64,000 nt of DNA from Paenibacillus assamensis DSM 18201 (lineage in GTDB: Bacteria; Bacillota; Bacilli; Paenibacillales; Paenibacillaceae), in NCBI RefSeq assembly GCF_000422445.1, contig NZ_AULU01000011.1:1-64000 (forward strand), written 5' to 3'. Below the pieces are notes generated by a model. The model did no database searches. It was not told where the DNA came from and worked only from the letters and a program-made list of their open reading frames with translations. The position numbers and the translations under genes are program-made. Each line of letters begins with the position of its first letter. Positions within the stretch are counted from its first letter, which is position 1. Positions 45,121 to 54,359 of the stretch are shown in pieces.

Positions 45121-46287
45121 GTGAGTGAAATGAGTAAAGAACAGCATGCGAACGTGTCGGTGATTACACCGCCGGTCTTACAACCGATAACACCTCAATA
45201 TGACCCTTGGGATCCGATCCGATCACTGAGACAGTATGGAGAGCATCGACTAACCAGTGTGGAAATGACTGTGGCGCAAGTGTGCAATATGCGCTGCGAA
45301 CACTGCGCGGTTGGCCATACACTTGTGATGCGAGAGCCAGACCTGCTTCCGCTTGATGTAATGTTGAAGCGTCTTGATGAAGTAGAGCATTTGGAGACGA
45401 TTAGTATTACTGGTGGAGAGCCTACATTCCATCTTTCTACGGTAAAAGATTACGTAATCCCATTGCTTAAATATGCAAGAGAGCGAGGGGTTCGCTCTCA
45501 GTTGAATTCTAACGTAACCTTGGATTATAGACGGTATGAAATGATAGCGCCGTACTTGGATGTCATGCATATTTCATTCAACTACACGAATGTGGAAGAT
45601 TTCCGCCAAGTTGGATTTGTGCATCGTGATCGGGATTTGTCCAACAATTTAACGGTCAAATTTTACGAGCAGATGATTGATAATACGCGTCGTTTAGTAG
45701 AGGGTGGACTTTTCGTATCAGCGGAATCCATGATCAACTATCGAACACATGACAAGATGAATGACATTCACCAGCTCATTTATGAAATGGGCTGTCAGCG
45801 ACATGAAGTACATCCAATGTATCCAAGCTCATTTGCTGAGCATTTGCCAGTGTTGTCGATCAATGAACTGCGTCAATCCATTCACAGCTTGTTAGACTTC
45901 CGTCATCAAGATATGTGGATGTTGTTTGGTACGCTGCCGTTCTACGGATGTAGTGTCAATGAAGAAGATACGAGGCTGCTCCAACGATTGTATAGCGAGA
46001 AAAATGTAACGGTGCGTAATGACCCAGATGGGCGCAACCGTTTGAATGTAAATATGTTTAATGGGGAAGTATTCGTCACAGACTTTGCTGATATTCCTTC
46101 CTTCGGGAGTATTTATGAGGATAGGCTCGATGGTATATTCGATAAGTGGCTTCACCAACATCCATTATCAAAAACGGTGGACTGCTATTGTCCGCAAGCT
46201 AGTTGTTGTGGGCCGAATCTGCTTGTGGCGGAGATGTATTATCCGAATGTAAACTTTAAAGAACGCAAGGCAGTCATTTCTGTGTAG
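45121..46287 (+). CDS. yfkAB: radical SAM/CxCxxxxC motif protein YfkAB
   Basis: This 388-residue radical SAM protein has Cys55-x3-Cys59-x2-Cys62 in VCNMRCEHC for the SAM-binding [4Fe-4S] cluster, and SITGGEPTFH as the glycine-rich SAM loop. The family's C-terminal CxCxxxxC is present (Cys355, Cys357, Cys362) and could hold a second cluster. Its reaction is unknown. GTG 45121 and an ATG at 45130 are both possible; each has a ribosome-like site. It lies 11 bp after the MMPL exporter, so the two may act together. Confidence 0.9.
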   Translation: MSEMSKEQHANVSVITPPVLQPITPQYDPWDPIRSLRQYGEHRLTSVEMTVAQVCNMRCEHCAVGHTLVMREPDLLPLDVMLKRLDEVEHLETISITGGEPTFHLSTVKDYVIPLLKYARERGVRSQLNSNVTLDYRRYEMIAPYLDVMHISFNYTNVEDFRQVGFVHRDRDLSNNLTVKFYEQMIDNTRRLVEGGLFVSAESMINYRTHDKMNDIHQLIYEMGCQRHEVHPMYPSSFAEHLPVLSINELRQSIHSLLDFRHQDMWMLFGTLPFYGCSVNEEDTRLLQRLYSEKNVTVRNDPDGRNRLNVNMFNGEVFVTDFADIPSFGSIYEDRLDGIFDKWLHQHPLSKTVDCYCPQASCCGPNLLVAEMYYPNVNFKERKAVISV

Positions 46288-46397
46288 GCGCGATAAAGCG
46301 AAATATGCTGAAGTGATCAGCGATGTAGAACATAGGCAACGATAAATGAACGATACGATAGTGTGGTTGTAAGATGAATCGATAAAGGAAGTGAACT

Positions 46398-47420
46398 ATG
46401 TCGTTCAAACATTTGTTTCTAGCTGCAGTAGGGCTTCTATTATTGTACGGGCTGTTTACCGTCGGAGCTCCTTTCTTGCTAGCTTGTGTCATTGCAATGG
46501 GGCTTGAGCCGTTGACAAAAGCTTGGATGCGTTGGTTTAAGTGGGGCCGTATTCCGGCTGCTGTACTAAGCTGTACATTATTTACCCTGTTTTTACTGTC
46601 AGGGATGTATTACATTGTCATTCAGATTGTTAAACAGCTAGTGGAGTTAGTCAAAAATTCTCCTACATATATTGAAGGAGTGCGCGTATGGCTTGAACAG
46701 ACGATGTCTGAAGCGCAAGTCAATATGCCTGAGCATTGGGAAGGCATGTTTGAACAACTGTTTGTTACGGTGTCGGGTCATTTGCAAGATGCTGCCGCGA
46801 CTGTTTCTGCCAAGGCGGTGTCGTTAGCAGGAGTACTTCCGAACATGTTTATTTTCTTTATCGTATTTATGGTTGCTTTGTTCCTCATCAGCTTTAGCTT
46901 GGATCGCACACGTCCAGCTATTTTGCATTTCTTTGATAGCAAGTCACATAATCAAGTGAATCAAGTCATTACGACTCTAAAAAGCTCGGTATTTGGTTTT
47001 GTCAGAGCACAAATTATTTTGTGTTTGTTCACCTACGTGATTACACTATGTGGGCTGTTGATTCTAGGTACCAGTTATCCGCTTGCTATTGCATTGCTCG
47101 TTATGATCGTAGACCTACTTCCTATACTAGGTGTTGGTTCAGCGCTAATGCCATGGGCGGTTTACTGTATCGCTACTGGTGATTTATTTACGGGAATTGG
47201 CCTTGTGGTTATGTTCATCGTCATTACTGCATTACGTCGTATCATTGAGCCTAAGGTAGTTGGGGATTCCGTGGGCATTGGAGCTTTGCCTGCCCTTGTC
47301 AGTTTGTACGTTGGTTTCAAATTGGTTGGAGTCATTGGCTTCTTCATTGGACCCTTGGTCGTTATTGTTTATAATGCGATCCGAAAAGCTGGCTTAATGG
47401 AAATTAAAATAAAATTCTAA
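46398..47420 (+). CDS. ytvI: sporulation integral membrane protein YtvI (AI-2E transporter family)
   Basis: This 340-residue membrane protein has about seven hydrophobic segments. The family features are APFLLACVIAMGLEPL, the amphipathic region (about 75-130), LLPILGVGSALMPWAV and RRIIEPKVVGDSVGIGALPALVSLYVGFKLVG. This matches YtvI, a sporulation-linked member of the AI-2E family with unknown cargo. ATG 46398 has AAAGGAAG upstream. A perfect 14-bp hairpin follows. Confidence 0.88.
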   Translation: MSFKHLFLAAVGLLLLYGLFTVGAPFLLACVIAMGLEPLTKAWMRWFKWGRIPAAVLSCTLFTLFLLSGMYYIVIQIVKQLVELVKNSPTYIEGVRVWLEQTMSEAQVNMPEHWEGMFEQLFVTVSGHLQDAAATVSAKAVSLAGVLPNMFIFFIVFMVALFLISFSLDRTRPAILHFFDSKSHNQVNQVITTLKSSVFGFVRAQIILCLFTYVITLCGLLILGTSYPLAIALLVMIVDLLPILGVGSALMPWAVYCIATGDLFTGIGLVVMFIVITALRRIIEPKVVGDSVGIGALPALVSLYVGFKLVGVIGFFIGPLVVIVYNAIRKAGLMEIKIKF

Positions 47421-47427
47421 CTAACCA

Positions 47428-47474
47428 ATAGAGCTGTTCCTAAAGTGTATGAAGCACGAGAGGAACAGCTCTAT
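47428..47474. terminator. bidirectional terminator hairpin
   Basis: ATAGAGCTGTTCCT and AGGAACAGCTCTAT form a perfect 14-bp stem with a 19-nt loop, between convergent ytvI and ypdA. Confidence 0.8.
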
Positions 47475-47522
47475 ATTTGTTATTGTTTAGGTCCATCATT
47501 GTTATTCAGAGGATTATCCATT

Positions 47523-48515
47523 TTATATATTTGGTTGCAGCAGTAAATGCTGGGCGATCCATTTGCCATGGTCCCGACCTGTCTCAATAAATATTTCATT
47601 CGCATTTTTACCAGATGCAATGACACCTGCTACATACAGGCCTGGAATGTTTGTCTCCATCGTATGAGGATCGAACACGGGTTTATCACCATCTTCTTGC
47701 AGCTGCACACCAAGTTGGCTTACCATTTTACGATCAGGTCTAAATCCGGTTAATGCTAGCACGAAGCTACATGGAAGCTCATACAAAGTCTCGCCGTCAT
47801 GTGTTTGTCCGCGAATGATTACTTTATCAGGCAATATTTCTTGTACCTGTGAGCTTGTGCGAAGAGAGATAATGCCTTTCGCCACCATGCTTTCAAAAAT
47901 GGGCTTCACCCAAGGCTTCACACTTCCTGATAATTCTGCTCCTCGCGAAACTACGGTGACCTCTGCTCCTACCCGCATTAATTCCAACGCAGCATCGACT
48001 GCAGAATTGTTGGCACCAATAATGACAACTTGTTTGCCTGCGTATGGATGCGCTTCTTGGAAGTAATGAGAAACATGAGGAAGCTGTTCACCAGGGATGT
48101 TCAGCATATTGGGATAGTCAAAATAGCCAGTGGCGATGACGACATTTTGAGCCTCGTAATGTAGTTCATGCCCGTTAATCGCTTTAGTTATTAGTTGAAA
48201 TTTGCCGTCTGCTTTATGGACAGAAGTTACTTCCTCATACGTACGAATATTTAGTTGATAGCGTTCAGCAGCTTTACGATAGTATACGAGTGCTTCATGA
48301 CGATAAGGTTTATCATGTGGAGTTGTAAATGGTAAATCTCCAATTTCCAACAATTCAGGCGTACTGAAAAACTGAAGATGTGTCGGATAACGATAAATAG
48401 AGTGTACTAGGCAGTTTTTCTCAATAACAAGTGCCTCAATGCCAGCACGCTTCAGCTCGATTGCTGCGGATAGACCACAGGGGCCAGCACCGATAATGAT
48501 AACGCGATGTACCAT
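47523..48515 (-). CDS. ypdA: YpdA-family bacillithiol disulfide reductase (putative)
   Basis: This 330-residue FAD/NADPH oxidoreductase has the FAD-binding IIIGAGPCGLSAAIEL at the N-terminus and YPTHLQFFSTPELLEIGDLPF, a YpdA signature. The second dinucleotide fold is VVIIGANNSAVDAALEL, and the C-terminal GLYVAGVIASGKNANEIFIETGR binds FAD. YpdA reduces bacillithiol disulfide in the cytosol, using NADPH without a CxxC pair; none is seen here. ATG 48515 has GGAGG upstream. It is monocistronic. Confidence 0.9.
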   Translation of the reverse strand: MVHRVIIIGAGPCGLSAAIELKRAGIEALVIEKNCLVHSIYRYPTHLQFFSTPELLEIGDLPFTTPHDKPYRHEALVYYRKAAERYQLNIRTYEEVTSVHKADGKFQLITKAINGHELHYEAQNVVIATGYFDYPNMLNIPGEQLPHVSHYFQEAHPYAGKQVVIIGANNSAVDAALELMRVGAEVTVVSRGAELSGSVKPWVKPIFESMVAKGIISLRTSSQVQEILPDKVIIRGQTHDGETLYELPCSFVLALTGFRPDRKMVSQLGVQLQEDGDKPVFDPHTMETNIPGLYVAGVIASGKNANEIFIETGRDHGKWIAQHLLLQPNI

Positions 48516-48723
48516 AGTTGTTATGCCTCCAAACTATGCAATTATAATTTACTAACGAATATATAGGTCATTTTATTATAAGTCGAGTTTAATTTCTATT
48601 GCCAAGGAAAAGCGAGCAGAATTAACACGACAATCCAATTTGAATACAGACTATTCTTATGTAAGATTTATGATATAGTAAGGGGGTCTAGATGAACTTG
48701 ATAGAAGAGGACGGGATGCGAAT

Positions 48724-49407
48724 ATGAAGAAACCAGAAGCAATTATATTTGACATGGACGGCACATTATTCAAGACAGAGACATTACTGATTCCGGCCTA
48801 TAACCGTTTGTTCGACCGATTGCGTGCAGAAGGTCTATATACAGAAGAGACGCCTCCGGTAGAGCGCATTCTTGGAAGCTTAGGTATGTTGTTAGAGGAA
48901 ATATGGAAGCGTGTTATGCCAGATGCTTCTGAGGAAGCGCGAAATAGGGCAGATGTGCTTCTCTTAGAAGAAGAAGTGCGCGGACTTGAGAGTGGCGGCT
49001 CAGAATTATATCCAGCTGTAGTAGAGACACTACAAGCATTACGTGCGCACGGGGTGAAATTGTTCGTTGCGAGCAATGGTCCTGCACCTTATGTGGAGAG
49101 TGTGGCACGTGCACACGGTATAGAGGAATATTTTGTAGAGTTATATAGTGCAGGTGGAAGAAAGACTGCATCTAAGGTTGATCTGGTTCGCATCTTGTTA
49201 GATGAACACCAAATTAAGAGCGCATGGATGGTTGGTGATCGCTCTTCTGATATAGAAGCAGGCGCAGAGAATGAATTAGGGATCGTCGGATGTGCATATG
49301 CAGGATTCGGTGGGGACGAGGAGTTAGAAGGTGCTCATATTCTCATTCAGCATTTTAAGGAGCTTGTACACCTTTACGAGACAAGTGAAGAAATGCAAGT
49401 CTTGTAA
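48724..49407 (+). CDS. HAD-family hydrolase
   Basis: This 227-residue HAD phosphatase of the beta-phosphoglucomutase/PGP-like subclass has motif I DMDGTLFKTE near residue 10 and a helical cap (about 20-90). Motif II is VASNGP, the Lys is in GGRKTASK, and motif III/IV is MVGDRSSDIEAG. All catalytic residues are present; the substrate cannot be told. ATG 48724 has GAGGACGGG upstream. It is monocistronic, ended by a strong hairpin. Confidence 0.88.
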   Translation: MKKPEAIIFDMDGTLFKTETLLIPAYNRLFDRLRAEGLYTEETPPVERILGSLGMLLEEIWKRVMPDASEEARNRADVLLLEEEVRGLESGGSELYPAVVETLQALRAHGVKLFVASNGPAPYVESVARAHGIEEYFVELYSAGGRKTASKVDLVRILLDEHQIKSAWMVGDRSSDIEAGAENELGIVGCAYAGFGGDEELEGAHILIQHFKELVHLYETSEEMQVL

Positions 49408-49424
49408 TTCATGATAAATAGCGC

Positions 49425-49457
49425 AAGGCGCAGACACTCAGATTGTGTCTGCGCCTT
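49425..49457. terminator. bidirectional terminator hairpin
   Basis: AAGGCGCAGACAC and GTGTCTGCGCCTT form a perfect 13-bp stem with a 7-nt loop, followed by ATTATAT. It also serves the convergent YheC/D operon. Confidence 0.85.
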
Positions 49458-49529
49458 ATTATATATTCACATCAATGAACGTACATACAAGGTGCAATAT
49501 TTGCTCCTCACCGTAGTGGTGAGTCGTAT

Positions 49530-50684
49530 TTAATCTTGAACTGTCTCTACGGGGAGAGGATTTTCAGGAGTAACGCCACGCATTAAAGGTTGCTGCTGTT
49601 GGTATAGCCAGAGTGCATATTGTAAAGGTTTTAGCAAAGATTTATGGTACGTATCTTGATCACCGATGAGTTGAAATACTTCCCGAGAAGGTTTTGGATT
49701 TACTTCCAGCATCCATATCTTCCCGTTTTTATCAATCGCAAGATCAAGCGCAAGCTCACACAATGCTCCATATTTACGTTCTAGATAAGAAGCGACTTCA
49801 ACACCCATCTTCTCCGCTTCTTGTTTCACTTCTGCAATGAGCTGTTCATCTCCAATCCAATTGTGCAGCATTTCATCCATAGGAATAGCTTCGCCACCAC
49901 CATGCAGATTGGAAGTAATGCTTTTGGCTGCACCTATTCTGCCTGCACAGCCTGTTAATGTCCAGTTTCCTGTTTCATCTTTCTGTACGAGCATCCGATA
50001 ATCATGAACACGCCCGTTCGGCAAGTTCAGGGATATCCCTTGCTGTACAATATATCTCCCAGTCGCATGCCAAGAGTTGAGCTTAGTGGCAAGCTGGGAC
50101 CATGTCATACGCTGCGGGCTAATAATTTTGCGTTTCTGATCTCTTCCTTGCACATACAGCATAAAGGTAGGAGCCAATCGCTCCACTCGCAAGATGCCTC
50201 TGCCGCCGGTACCGTTAATGGGCTTCATGTAAATGAGCGAATGCTGCTTGAGTACCTGTTGAGCGTCAGCAAGGGAGTTATACAACTTCGTTTGGGGAAG
50301 GAACTGACGCAGATAGGAATCTTCAGAAAGTACTTGGTGGATGGTCCATTTATTACGGAGCGGTTTGTTCAAATACAGCAGATCCGGGTACCTTTTTCGA
50401 AAGCGGCGAAGCTGTTCAAAACGAGAGCTATTCTGCAGTCGACAACGGTCAAATATGATGTCCGGAAAGGTGGTCCATTGCCGAAACCAGCGGTTTTTAT
50501 CGTGATGGTATACCATGGAATAGATTCGATGTTTCCTATGATCGACATCTTGCGGCGTAAACACAAATACATGAAGACCGATGGATTGGCCTGCCGCTAT
50601 CATTTTTTGATAAATATGACGCTCTTCAAGATGTTTGTGCTCGTTTAAGTATAAAGTCAAAATGCCCAGAACCGGTTGTGCCAA
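49530..50684 (-). CDS. YheC/YheD-family ATP-grasp spore coat-type protein, copy 5 (short form)
   Basis: This 384-residue member of the YheC/YheD endospore coat-associated family has an N-terminal LGILTLYLNE start without the extra domain of the long forms. The ATP-grasp core has MKPINGTGGRGILRV (glycine-rich loop, about 153-167), YIVQQGISL, DYRMLVQKD and the metal motif LALDLAIDKNGKIWMLEVNPKP. The biochemical product is unknown. It starts at TTG 50684 after AAGGTGAAGG. It is last in the five-gene minus-strand operon, 23 bp after copy 4. Confidence 0.88.
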   Translation of the reverse strand: MAQPVLGILTLYLNEHKHLEERHIYQKMIAAGQSIGLHVFVFTPQDVDHRKHRIYSMVYHHDKNRWFRQWTTFPDIIFDRCRLQNSSRFEQLRRFRKRYPDLLYLNKPLRNKWTIHQVLSEDSYLRQFLPQTKLYNSLADAQQVLKQHSLIYMKPINGTGGRGILRVERLAPTFMLYVQGRDQKRKIISPQRMTWSQLATKLNSWHATGRYIVQQGISLNLPNGRVHDYRMLVQKDETGNWTLTGCAGRIGAAKSITSNLHGGGEAIPMDEMLHNWIGDEQLIAEVKQEAEKMGVEVASYLERKYGALCELALDLAIDKNGKIWMLEVNPKPSREVFQLIGDQDTYHKSLLKPLQYALWLYQQQQPLMRGVTPENPLPVETVQD

Positions 50685-50707
50685 TTGCCTTCACCTTCTT
50701 CACGTTG

Positions 50708-51817
50708 TTATCCGCCTGATTTCATTAAAAACGTACTGTACTGATATACTCGCTCCAAGGAGCGTTTGCGAATATCAGGTTCATCAAATTTCATTGGCTT
50801 CGCATTCGCTTCGAAGAACCAGATGCCGCCTGCTGCGTCAACACCTAAATCCATCGACATTTCGCCAAGAGGCTTGCCGGCTTCCTGTTCAATCTGCCTG
50901 GCTAGGACTAGTGCGGTATTACGTATGCGCGCCAAAATACGTGCGGAGCCCTGCTCACCGAACAAACTCGTTAACAGCTTTGAGGGGTCTTCTATGCTTC
51001 CGCCGCGAGGGACATGTGTCGTAATGCTTGCGCTGCCCGCGAGGCGGGCTCCGACACCTGTAATATCCCAATTGCCTTGTTCTGTTTTTTGAATGAGTGC
51101 ACGTAAATCGAATGGTCGCTTGTTTATCGAAGCTAATGTTATGCCTTGCTGAACGATATATTTTGCACTACCCACCTGTTTCATAATTCTTGACCATAGT
51201 TTAGAAATGGAGGTGCAGTTGTAGGAGATATTTTTGGATTTATCTTGAATGCGCAAACGGTACTTGAATCCGTTGTCTAGATTGAGACGAAGGGTCATAA
51301 TACCCATACCTGCTTTGCCGGAGACGGGTTTGAGAAATAAATAGGAGTGGTGATTCAGCATTTTACCTAACTGTTCGGCATTCGTAAGTTTTAAGGTGTG
51401 AGGAATATAGGGGCGAGTTGCATTAGACTTGTTCAGCCATTTGTATAGCTTCCACTTATTGAAGAAGGTTGGATTGAACATGCGAATGGTAGGATGCTTC
51501 ATAATATCTTGCAGTTTCTTTTTGACAGCAGGCTGCATTTCATCTTCTCTTTGCGGGATCCGGTTATATAAGATATGGGGCAGCGGGAACCATTCCTGCC
51601 GCCACTCATTTTTATCCGATACATAACGATAGCCGATTACTCTTTTCGCTTGTAGCTTTAAATCTTTAATCGTGATGATGTAAGACGTATACCCCATTTT
51701 TTTGGCCGTTGAGAGCAAGTCGGCAAAATTTCCTCGGTTGCCCCGGAAATAATCTTTCTCATCTTCGATCGTTAATATAGCGACAATGGGGAGGTTGGGT
51801 TGGGATGCACCGCTCAC
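50708..51817 (-). CDS. YheC/YheD-family ATP-grasp spore coat-type protein, copy 4 (short form)
   Basis: This 369-residue short-form paralog has PIVAILTIEDEKDYFRGNRGNF at the N-terminus. The ATP-grasp core has LKPVSGKAGMGIMTL, YIVQQGITL, DLRALIQK and MDLGVDAAGGIWFFEANAKP with the metal Asp, Glu and Asn. The linker between the halves is very Lys-rich. It starts at GTG 51817, which overlaps the preceding stop by 4 bp (GTGA), with GGGGGG 7 bp upstream. It is closest in size to B. subtilis YheC (363). Confidence 0.88.
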   Translation of the reverse strand: MSGASQPNLPIVAILTIEDEKDYFRGNRGNFADLLSTAKKMGYTSYIITIKDLKLQAKRVIGYRYVSDKNEWRQEWFPLPHILYNRIPQREDEMQPAVKKKLQDIMKHPTIRMFNPTFFNKWKLYKWLNKSNATRPYIPHTLKLTNAEQLGKMLNHHSYLFLKPVSGKAGMGIMTLRLNLDNGFKYRLRIQDKSKNISYNCTSISKLWSRIMKQVGSAKYIVQQGITLASINKRPFDLRALIQKTEQGNWDITGVGARLAGSASITTHVPRGGSIEDPSKLLTSLFGEQGSARILARIRNTALVLARQIEQEAGKPLGEMSMDLGVDAAGGIWFFEANAKPMKFDEPDIRKRSLERVYQYSTFLMKSGG

Positions 51818-53190
51818 ATGTTATCCCCCCTGCGAAAATGGCTCAAGTATAGGCAGTGATCTAGAATGTGCTCAACAGATGATTGCCCTTCATCGCGAAG
51901 TTGCGGGTGGTTGAATATCGAGCGCCCAGGCTTTGCATTCGCCTCAAACATCCACACTTGTTCGTTTCGATCAATGCCAAGATCGAATCCAAGCTCACCT
52001 AACAAATGAGGGTGATTGCGCTCGATGGCTTCGGCGAGATCGATAGCAGTCACTTTTGCCTGTTCCAATACTTCTTTCGCTCGAGTGCCGAACGCGCGCT
52101 CCAGCGCTTGTTGGGGTGTCATCAGTTGACCGCCATTTTTTACGTGGGTCGTCACGCTGCCTTTTCCAGCTTTTTTGGCTCCGATACCTACTACGACCCA
52201 GTTGTTATCTCCATCTTTATGCATATGGAAACGAAAGTCTATTGGGCAGCCGTCGATTTCAACCAATCTGACACCTTGCTGAACGACATAGTCACGAAGA
52301 TTACGGCCATGACGGGCTTCTAAAGTACGAATAAGACTAGAGAACTGTTTGAACCGCAGTAAAATATTTTTGCCATTGGTGGTGTAGCGTGCAAAGTACC
52401 CTTTTTTCGGCAAATAAGTCAGGCGATAAATACCTATGCCCAGGCTGCCTGCCGTCGGTTTGTAATAAACAAATTGATGACGATCCAGCATTTCCTTAAT
52501 CATATCTGGGGATGGATTGGTTATCGATTCGGGAACGTGCTGATTGGCTTCCATTTCGTCTTCGAGCAGCTCATACACATCTGACTTGTTGAAGAAGCTC
52601 CAATTGAAGTAGGGGATCTGCTTGCGGTTGAACCTTTCGCGAAGCTGGCTCATATTCGAAGATATTTCTGCTTTACGGCTGGGTAGGCGATTGTATACGA
52701 CATCAGGTAAAGGGACGGTGCGGCGAACCCAATTGCCTGCATCGTTAAGGAAATAGGCATAGACGTTCTCTTTTTGCCAGTCGATATCACGCGGAGTGAA
52801 GGCAAATACAAATGCTTTTTTATTTCCGGTGCGCAATATTTGTTTAATAAAGCTCGTTCTTCCTCCGAAAGGACTTGTGCTCGTGCGATTGGAAGAATCG
52901 CTCATAATGCCGATTAAAGGGCCGATATGGATACCTCCTTCGACCTCATTAAGGACATAAACACTGCCACCTTTCGGAATACGGAATTGGCTGCGTAGTC
53001 CAGCTGTTATATAAAGATGCTTACCAGATTTTTTAATCGGTTTAATGGCAGTAGGTACACTTGTTTTACCGAGACGCAGTCGAATTTGTTTCTTGCCGGA
53101 TAAGTTCAGCTGCTTAAGCAATGGAGTGGATACGTATAATGTTTTTTCTGGATTTGGCGTTAAATGCACGTTGCACAGCGTCAAACTCAT
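51814..53190 (-). CDS. YheC/YheD-family ATP-grasp spore coat-type protein, copy 3 (long form, YheD-like)
   Basis: This 458-residue long form, near B. subtilis YheD in size (453), has an extra N-terminal domain of about 95 residues (STPLLKQLNLSGKKQIRLRLG...) before GPLIGIMSD. The ATP-grasp core has YKPTAGSLGIGIYRL, YVVQQGVRL, DFRFHMHKD and FDLGIDRNEQVWMFEANAKPGRSIF. ATG 53190 has AGGAGGG 7 bp upstream and overlaps the previous stop by 4 bp (ATGA). Both ends overlap neighbouring genes, so it is tightly co-translated. Confidence 0.9.
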   Translation of the reverse strand: MSLTLCNVHLTPNPEKTLYVSTPLLKQLNLSGKKQIRLRLGKTSVPTAIKPIKKSGKHLYITAGLRSQFRIPKGGSVYVLNEVEGGIHIGPLIGIMSDSSNRTSTSPFGGRTSFIKQILRTGNKKAFVFAFTPRDIDWQKENVYAYFLNDAGNWVRRTVPLPDVVYNRLPSRKAEISSNMSQLRERFNRKQIPYFNWSFFNKSDVYELLEDEMEANQHVPESITNPSPDMIKEMLDRHQFVYYKPTAGSLGIGIYRLTYLPKKGYFARYTTNGKNILLRFKQFSSLIRTLEARHGRNLRDYVVQQGVRLVEIDGCPIDFRFHMHKDGDNNWVVVGIGAKKAGKGSVTTHVKNGGQLMTPQQALERAFGTRAKEVLEQAKVTAIDLAEAIERNHPHLLGELGFDLGIDRNEQVWMFEANAKPGRSIFNHPQLRDEGQSSVEHILDHCLYLSHFRRGDNM

Positions 53191-54335
53191 GGACAAACCC
53201 TCCTAAGATGTCGGACCATTACATTGCGTGCGTAAAGGATGGGATTTTCTACCGCCAGCCGGATGGCTTTCTCATTTCCGGTTAAGGAGAAGACGGAACG
53301 GCCTGGTCTCGAATTTACTTCGAGAAGCCATATACGACCTTTCTGATCGATGCCAAAATCAAGCCCTAACTCAACTAACCTGCCATAGCAAGATTCAATG
53401 GCTGATGGAATTTGCTTGCTGATATGTGCAATGGAGGACAACATATTTTCTGCTTGCTTACGGCTAAATTGCTGCTCCAAGTAGGATTCAACAGGTTCGG
53501 CGCGTCCGCCGCCGCGAAGGTTGGAAGTTAGGTGTCCTGAGGAGCCCACGCGAGCAGCTGATCCTGTTAATTTCCAATGCCCGCTGCCGTCCTTTTGCAT
53601 AAGCACGCGAACATCATAGGGCTCCTTCTGCTGACTGAGAAGTGTCAGATAAGGCTGGATCACATACTGGCGTCCGTCAATAAATTGATGAACCCAATTA
53701 AGAGCATCCATCATCGTAGTGAAATGCGTATGAATGTGATCATTTTGTTTCGTTCTCCCCGTTATCGTAACTGAAGTTGGGGACCAAGGAGAGGAAGCCG
53801 CGTAAGCTGAAGCTTCGATATGAAGGACAGATCGTCCATGCTGTCCTCCGCTTGGCTTGAGGAAGACCGATCCATTGTGCTGTTTTATGATGCGTAACAA
53901 GCTTCTTGGCCCATGATACGGATAAGTCTTGGGAAGGTGCGTCTTTAAAAAATCGAAGCGAGATAACGTTTGATACAAATTCCATTTGCCAGGCAGCGGT
54001 CTACTGAGCCACTGCACATCTTCACGATACAATTGCTGCAGGCTATTTCGAGTATGCTGCTGCTCACATCGCTCATGATGACTTCGGGAAAGACGGTTGT
54101 AGATGAGTGTCGGCAAGGGAAAATGTTGTTGCTTCCAGGCGTTCTTCTTGTACGTATAAGCTCTTACGGTACGAGTGTCCCAATCGATCAAACCAGCGTG
54201 AAACACGATAACAGGAATGCCATACTTTTCTCCAGCCATACAGAGTTGACGGCAGAAATGGGATTCGGTAAACGGCAGTGCCGCTGTTGATTGTTTTTGC
54301 AGTACGCCAAGTGTGTTGTGATTCAGTCTGTTCAT
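53187..54335 (-). CDS. YheC/YheD-family ATP-grasp spore coat-type protein, copy 2 (short form)
   Basis: This 382-residue short form is the most divergent in the loop region: LKPSGGQHGRSVLHI replaces the usual GxGI pattern, and an insertion with many Ser, Tyr and Pro follows (about 170-185). YVIQPYLTL, DVRVLMQKD and LDFGIDQKGRIWLLEVNSRPGRSVF keep the ATP-grasp metal residues. ATG 54335 has AGGATG 6 bp upstream; another in-frame ATG at 54344 is possible. Its stop overlaps the next start. Confidence 0.87.
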   Translation of the reverse strand: MNRLNHNTLGVLQKQSTAALPFTESHFCRQLCMAGEKYGIPVIVFHAGLIDWDTRTVRAYTYKKNAWKQQHFPLPTLIYNRLSRSHHERCEQQHTRNSLQQLYREDVQWLSRPLPGKWNLYQTLSRFDFLKTHLPKTYPYHGPRSLLRIIKQHNGSVFLKPSGGQHGRSVLHIEASAYAASSPWSPTSVTITGRTKQNDHIHTHFTTMMDALNWVHQFIDGRQYVIQPYLTLLSQQKEPYDVRVLMQKDGSGHWKLTGSAARVGSSGHLTSNLRGGGRAEPVESYLEQQFSRKQAENMLSSIAHISKQIPSAIESCYGRLVELGLDFGIDQKGRIWLLEVNSRPGRSVFSLTGNEKAIRLAVENPILYARNVMVRHLRRVCP

Positions 54336-54359
54336 CGTATTCATCCTATCGTTCGCTCG

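Noticed and set aside
50004-50648. 214-codon open frame on the plus strand within YheC/D copy 5
   Set aside because: It is antisense to a clear ATP-grasp gene and shows no recognisable domain.
50708-51092. 108-129 codon plus-strand open frames antisense to YheC/D copy 4
   Set aside because: These are shadows of the ATP-grasp C-terminal domain; no start signals.
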